Origin: DATILI01 sp035476635
Lineage (GTDB): Bacteria > Pseudomonadota > Gammaproteobacteria > Burkholderiales > Burkholderiaceae_C
Assembly: GCA_035476635.1 (NCBI GenBank)
Contig: DATILI010000175.1
Span: 1-7,503, forward strand
Direction: 5' to 3'
DNA length: 7,503 bases
The first letter of the stretch is position 1; each line of letters opens with the position of its first letter. The notes beneath the pieces are model-generated. The model worked only from the letters and a program-made list of their open reading frames with translations. It made no database searches and was not told the origin of the DNA. The position numbers were made by a program, and so were the translations under genes. Below, piece by piece: positions 5,732 to 7,503 of this stretch.

Positions 5732-6663
5732 GCGGCGGCCCTGCGCTTCCACTGAATCGCCGACAGGCCGCTGGGGAAGCGCACGATCAGCAGCAGCAGC
5801 GTTGCCCCGAGGACCAGCTTCCAGTAGTGCGGTGCGAACTCGAACGCCAGCGCGTGCACGACCTCCAGGACGAAGGCCGCGGCGAGCGACCCCCAGATGC
5901 CGCCGGCTCCGGCCAGGATCGTGATGAACACGAAGTCCCCGGAAGTCGTCCAGAAGCCCATGCTGGGATCGACCTGTCCGACGAACAACGCCACCAGCGC
6001 ACCGGCCAGGCCGGCCAACACACCTGACAAGGTGTATTCGATGTGAATCAGCCGCTGCGGCGAGTAGCCCAGATAGTCGACCCGGACCTCGTTTTGCCGG
6101 ACCGCCGGCCCGATGCCACCCATCGACGTCCGCAGGTAGCGGGAGACGCCCCAAGCGGCGGCCATAACGACGACGACCGTGAGCAGGTAGATGGCGTTGA
6201 TCGCCGCGGCGCCAGTTGTCTGAATGGAGAAGAAGGCAGGCCGCGCGATCGAGAAGCCATCGGACGAACCAAGGCTTTGCGATTTGAGCAGGATGCCGTA
6301 GAGGATCATCGACAGGGCCATCGACAGCATCGCGAAGAAGATGCCACGGTAGCGGCGCAACAAGAATCCGGCGACAAAGGCGGTGAGGCCCGCGATGACG
6401 CCGGCCAGCAGCAGCAGCGCCAACGCGTCGCGCAGACCCAGCCATTGCATGCCCAGGCCGCTGGTATAGCCGCCGATACAGTAGTACATCGCGTGGCCAA
6501 AGGGCACTAGCCCGGCGCGCAGCAGCAAGAGCAGTCCAAGCGCCACCAAGCCCTTGGCCAGGGCGACGACCACCAGGCTTTGCAACCAGCCCGGCAGGAA
6601 CAACACGCCCGAGGCCAAAAGCAGGGCGAGAAGGGCCAGGCCCGCATCGGATCGACGGTACAT
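5728..6663 (-). CDS. LivM-like ABC transporter permease (hydrophobic amino-acid family)
   Basis: This 311-residue integral inner-membrane protein has about eight to nine hydrophobic segments, at roughly 7-27, 29-50, 60-76, 79-102, 108-126, 157-177, 208-230, 243-272 and 281-297. It forms the translocation channel with the LivH-like subunit. The conserved cytoplasmic coupling loop that contacts the ATPases reads VRQNEVRVDYLGYSPQRL (188-205), matching the LivM pattern A(I/L)R(E/Q)(N/D)E..A..LG. It is followed by LSGVLAGLAGALVAL (212-226) and LAGAGGIWGSLAAA (250-263), both family hallmarks. The ATG at 6663 is supported by a near-perfect Shine-Dalgarno, AAAGGAGGA (complement of 6671-6679), 7 bases upstream inside livH. 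Only two bases separate it from the livH stop. This is the strongest ribosome-binding site in the window, and it suggests livM is translated independently of coupling. Confidence 0.95.
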   Translation of the reverse strand: MYRRSDAGLALLALLLASGVLFLPGWLQSLVVVALAKGLVALGLLLLLRAGLVPFGHAMYYCIGGYTSGLGMQWLGLRDALALLLLAGVIAGLTAFVAGFLLRRYRGIFFAMLSMALSMILYGILLKSQSLGSSDGFSIARPAFFSIQTTGAAAINAIYLLTVVVVMAAAWGVSRYLRTSMGGIGPAVRQNEVRVDYLGYSPQRLIHIEYTLSGVLAGLAGALVALFVGQVDPSMGFWTTSGDFVFITILAGAGGIWGSLAAAFVLEVVHALAFEFAPHYWKLVLGATLLLLIVRFPSGLSAIQWKRRAAA

Positions 6664-6665
6664 GC

Positions 6666-7503
6666 TCAGATCCTCCTTTGTGCGCTTTGCGGAAACAGGC
6701 CTTGCGGCCGCACCGACAGCACCAGCGCCATCACGGCATAGACAATGAATACTTCTGCGAACGGGTACAGGTGGATCGTGGCGGCGCGCGCGAAGCCCAC
6801 CACCAGCGCGCCCACCGCCGCACCCGGGATGCTGCCCATGCCACCGATGACGACCACCGCGAAGGTGACGACGATGATCTCGGCGCCCAGGCCCGGCGCC
6901 ACCTGGATCATCGGTGCCGTGAACGCGCCGCCGAGCGCACCCAGCACGGCACCGAGCACAAAGGTGGCGAGGTAGAGCCGCCGCACGTTGATGCCCATCG
7001 CCATCGCCATTTCGCGATCGTGGATCAGCGCCGTCAGGCAGCGGCCGGTGCGGGTGCGCTCCAGCAGCCACCAGAGGCACGCGCCCACGGCGGCCGCAAG
7101 CCCGATCAGCACAAACTCATAGTTGTTGAAGCGCAGGCCGGCGATCTGCGAGCCGCCCAGCAGGCCATAAGGTGCGGAGGCGGACTGCGGCGAAGTCCCC
7201 CAGACGAACTGCATCACGTCGTCCAGCATCAGCAGCACGGCGTAGGTGGCGAGCGCAATGGAAACTTCATCGCGTCCCTGCAGTCGCCGCAGGATGGTGC
7301 GCTCGAGCAAGAGGCCCGTCACCACGCCCGCCACCAACGCGGCGCCCAGTTGCACGCCGAACGCGGCAAAGGTCGGCGGCCGGTCCGCGAACCAGTAGCC
7401 CAGGCCCGTGGCCGCCACGTAGGCGCCCAGGGCGTACAGGTTGCCGTGCGCGATGTTCAGCACCTTCATCACGCCGAAGATCAGCGTCAGCCCCACCGCC
7501 ACG
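6666..7503 (-). CDS. LivH-like ABC transporter permease, 5' end beyond the window
   Basis: There are 278 codons of the second inner-membrane permease, lacking perhaps the first 10-25 residues, which lie past the right edge. The visible N-terminus, GLTLIFGVMKVLNIAHGNLYALGAY (split here by residue 4-28), is the LivH hallmark that normally begins about 20 residues from the start. The GTG codons at the edge are therefore probably internal valines rather than starts. The cytoplasmic coupling loop is TRTGRCLTALIHDREMAMAMG (150-170), followed by FVLGAVLGALGGAF (181-194). GGMGSIPGAAVGALVVG (220-236) is the usual conserved segment. The terminal RPQGLFP matches other LivH proteins. It is the most upstream operon gene seen. 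The promoter and probably the periplasmic binding-protein gene lie further right, outside the window. Confidence 0.94.
   Translation of the reverse strand, partial: VAVGLTLIFGVMKVLNIAHGNLYALGAYVAATGLGYWFADRPPTFAAFGVQLGAALVAGVVTGLLLERTILRRLQGRDEVSIALATYAVLLMLDDVMQFVWGTSPQSASAPYGLLGGSQIAGLRFNNYEFVLIGLAAAVGACLWWLLERTRTGRCLTALIHDREMAMAMGINVRRLYLATFVLGAVLGALGGAFTAPMIQVAPGLGAEIIVVTFAVVVIGGMGSIPGAAVGALVVGFARAATIHLYPFAEVFIVYAVMALVLSVRPQGLFPQSAQRRI

Noticed and set aside
5786..5802. Short CAG-repeat-like tract
   Set aside because: It encodes part of a Leu-rich membrane segment of LivM on the minus strand (CTG codons). It reflects codon bias in a hydrophobic helix, not a functional repeat.
5732..6445. 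A long in-frame extension upstream of LivG (open to 6445)
   Set aside because: The extension reads through livM in another frame, is Arg/Gly-rich, and has no relation to ABC ATPases. The ATG at 5731 with an ATGA overlap gives the correct family N-terminus.
6664..7080. A long in-frame extension upstream of LivM (open to 7080)
   Set aside because: It overlaps livH out of frame with an Arg/Gly-rich translation. The ATG at 6663 has a near-perfect Shine-Dalgarno and yields the normal LivM length.

Overview
The window is GC-rich bacterial chromosome, most likely from a betaproteobacterium of the Burkholderiales (Bordetella/Achromobacter-like). That placement is an inference from the strong third-position G/C bias, the catabolic gene mix and the presence of a Liv-type ABC transporter. 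It cannot be proven from the sequence alone. Apart from one 133-base divergent regulatory gap, it is almost entirely coding. I see no mobile element, CRISPR array, tRNA or rRNA.

Layout. At the left edge the first 53 codons of a short-chain dehydrogenase/reductase (SDR) run leftward off the window (1-161, minus). It diverges from an IclR-family regulator (295-1107, plus). The gap between them carries two nearly identical 15-16 base copies of an IclR-type operator motif. One overlaps the SDR start codon and the other abuts the regulator start codon. The regulator converges, with only 6 bases between stop codons, on a tightly packed minus-strand operon. In transcription order this operon is LivH-like permease (partial, 5' end beyond 7503), LivM-like permease, LivG-like ATPase, LivF-like ATPase, a GMC-family FAD alcohol dehydrogenase and an NAD(P)-dependent aldehyde dehydrogenase.

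How the genes fit together. The four transport genes encode the membrane and ATPase parts of a hydrophobic amino-acid-family (Liv-type) importer. The periplasmic binding protein is not in the window. The two enzymes form an alcohol-to-aldehyde-to-acid pair. The simplest reading is an uptake-plus-oxidation operon for a small alcohol- or aldehyde-bearing compound, so the transporter need not carry branched-chain amino acids. The substrate cannot be named from the sequence. Adjacent reading frames overlap by 4-8 bases or are 2 bases apart. The one apparent exception, 52 bases between livF and the GMC gene, is exactly bridged by a 19-codon frame overlapping both neighbours as ATGA.

The main points for follow-up are the paired operators, the bridging mini-frame, and an ATPase pair whose non-canonical elements all fall in the same composite ATP site. 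Otherwise the families are well known, and I do not see a wholly new system here.
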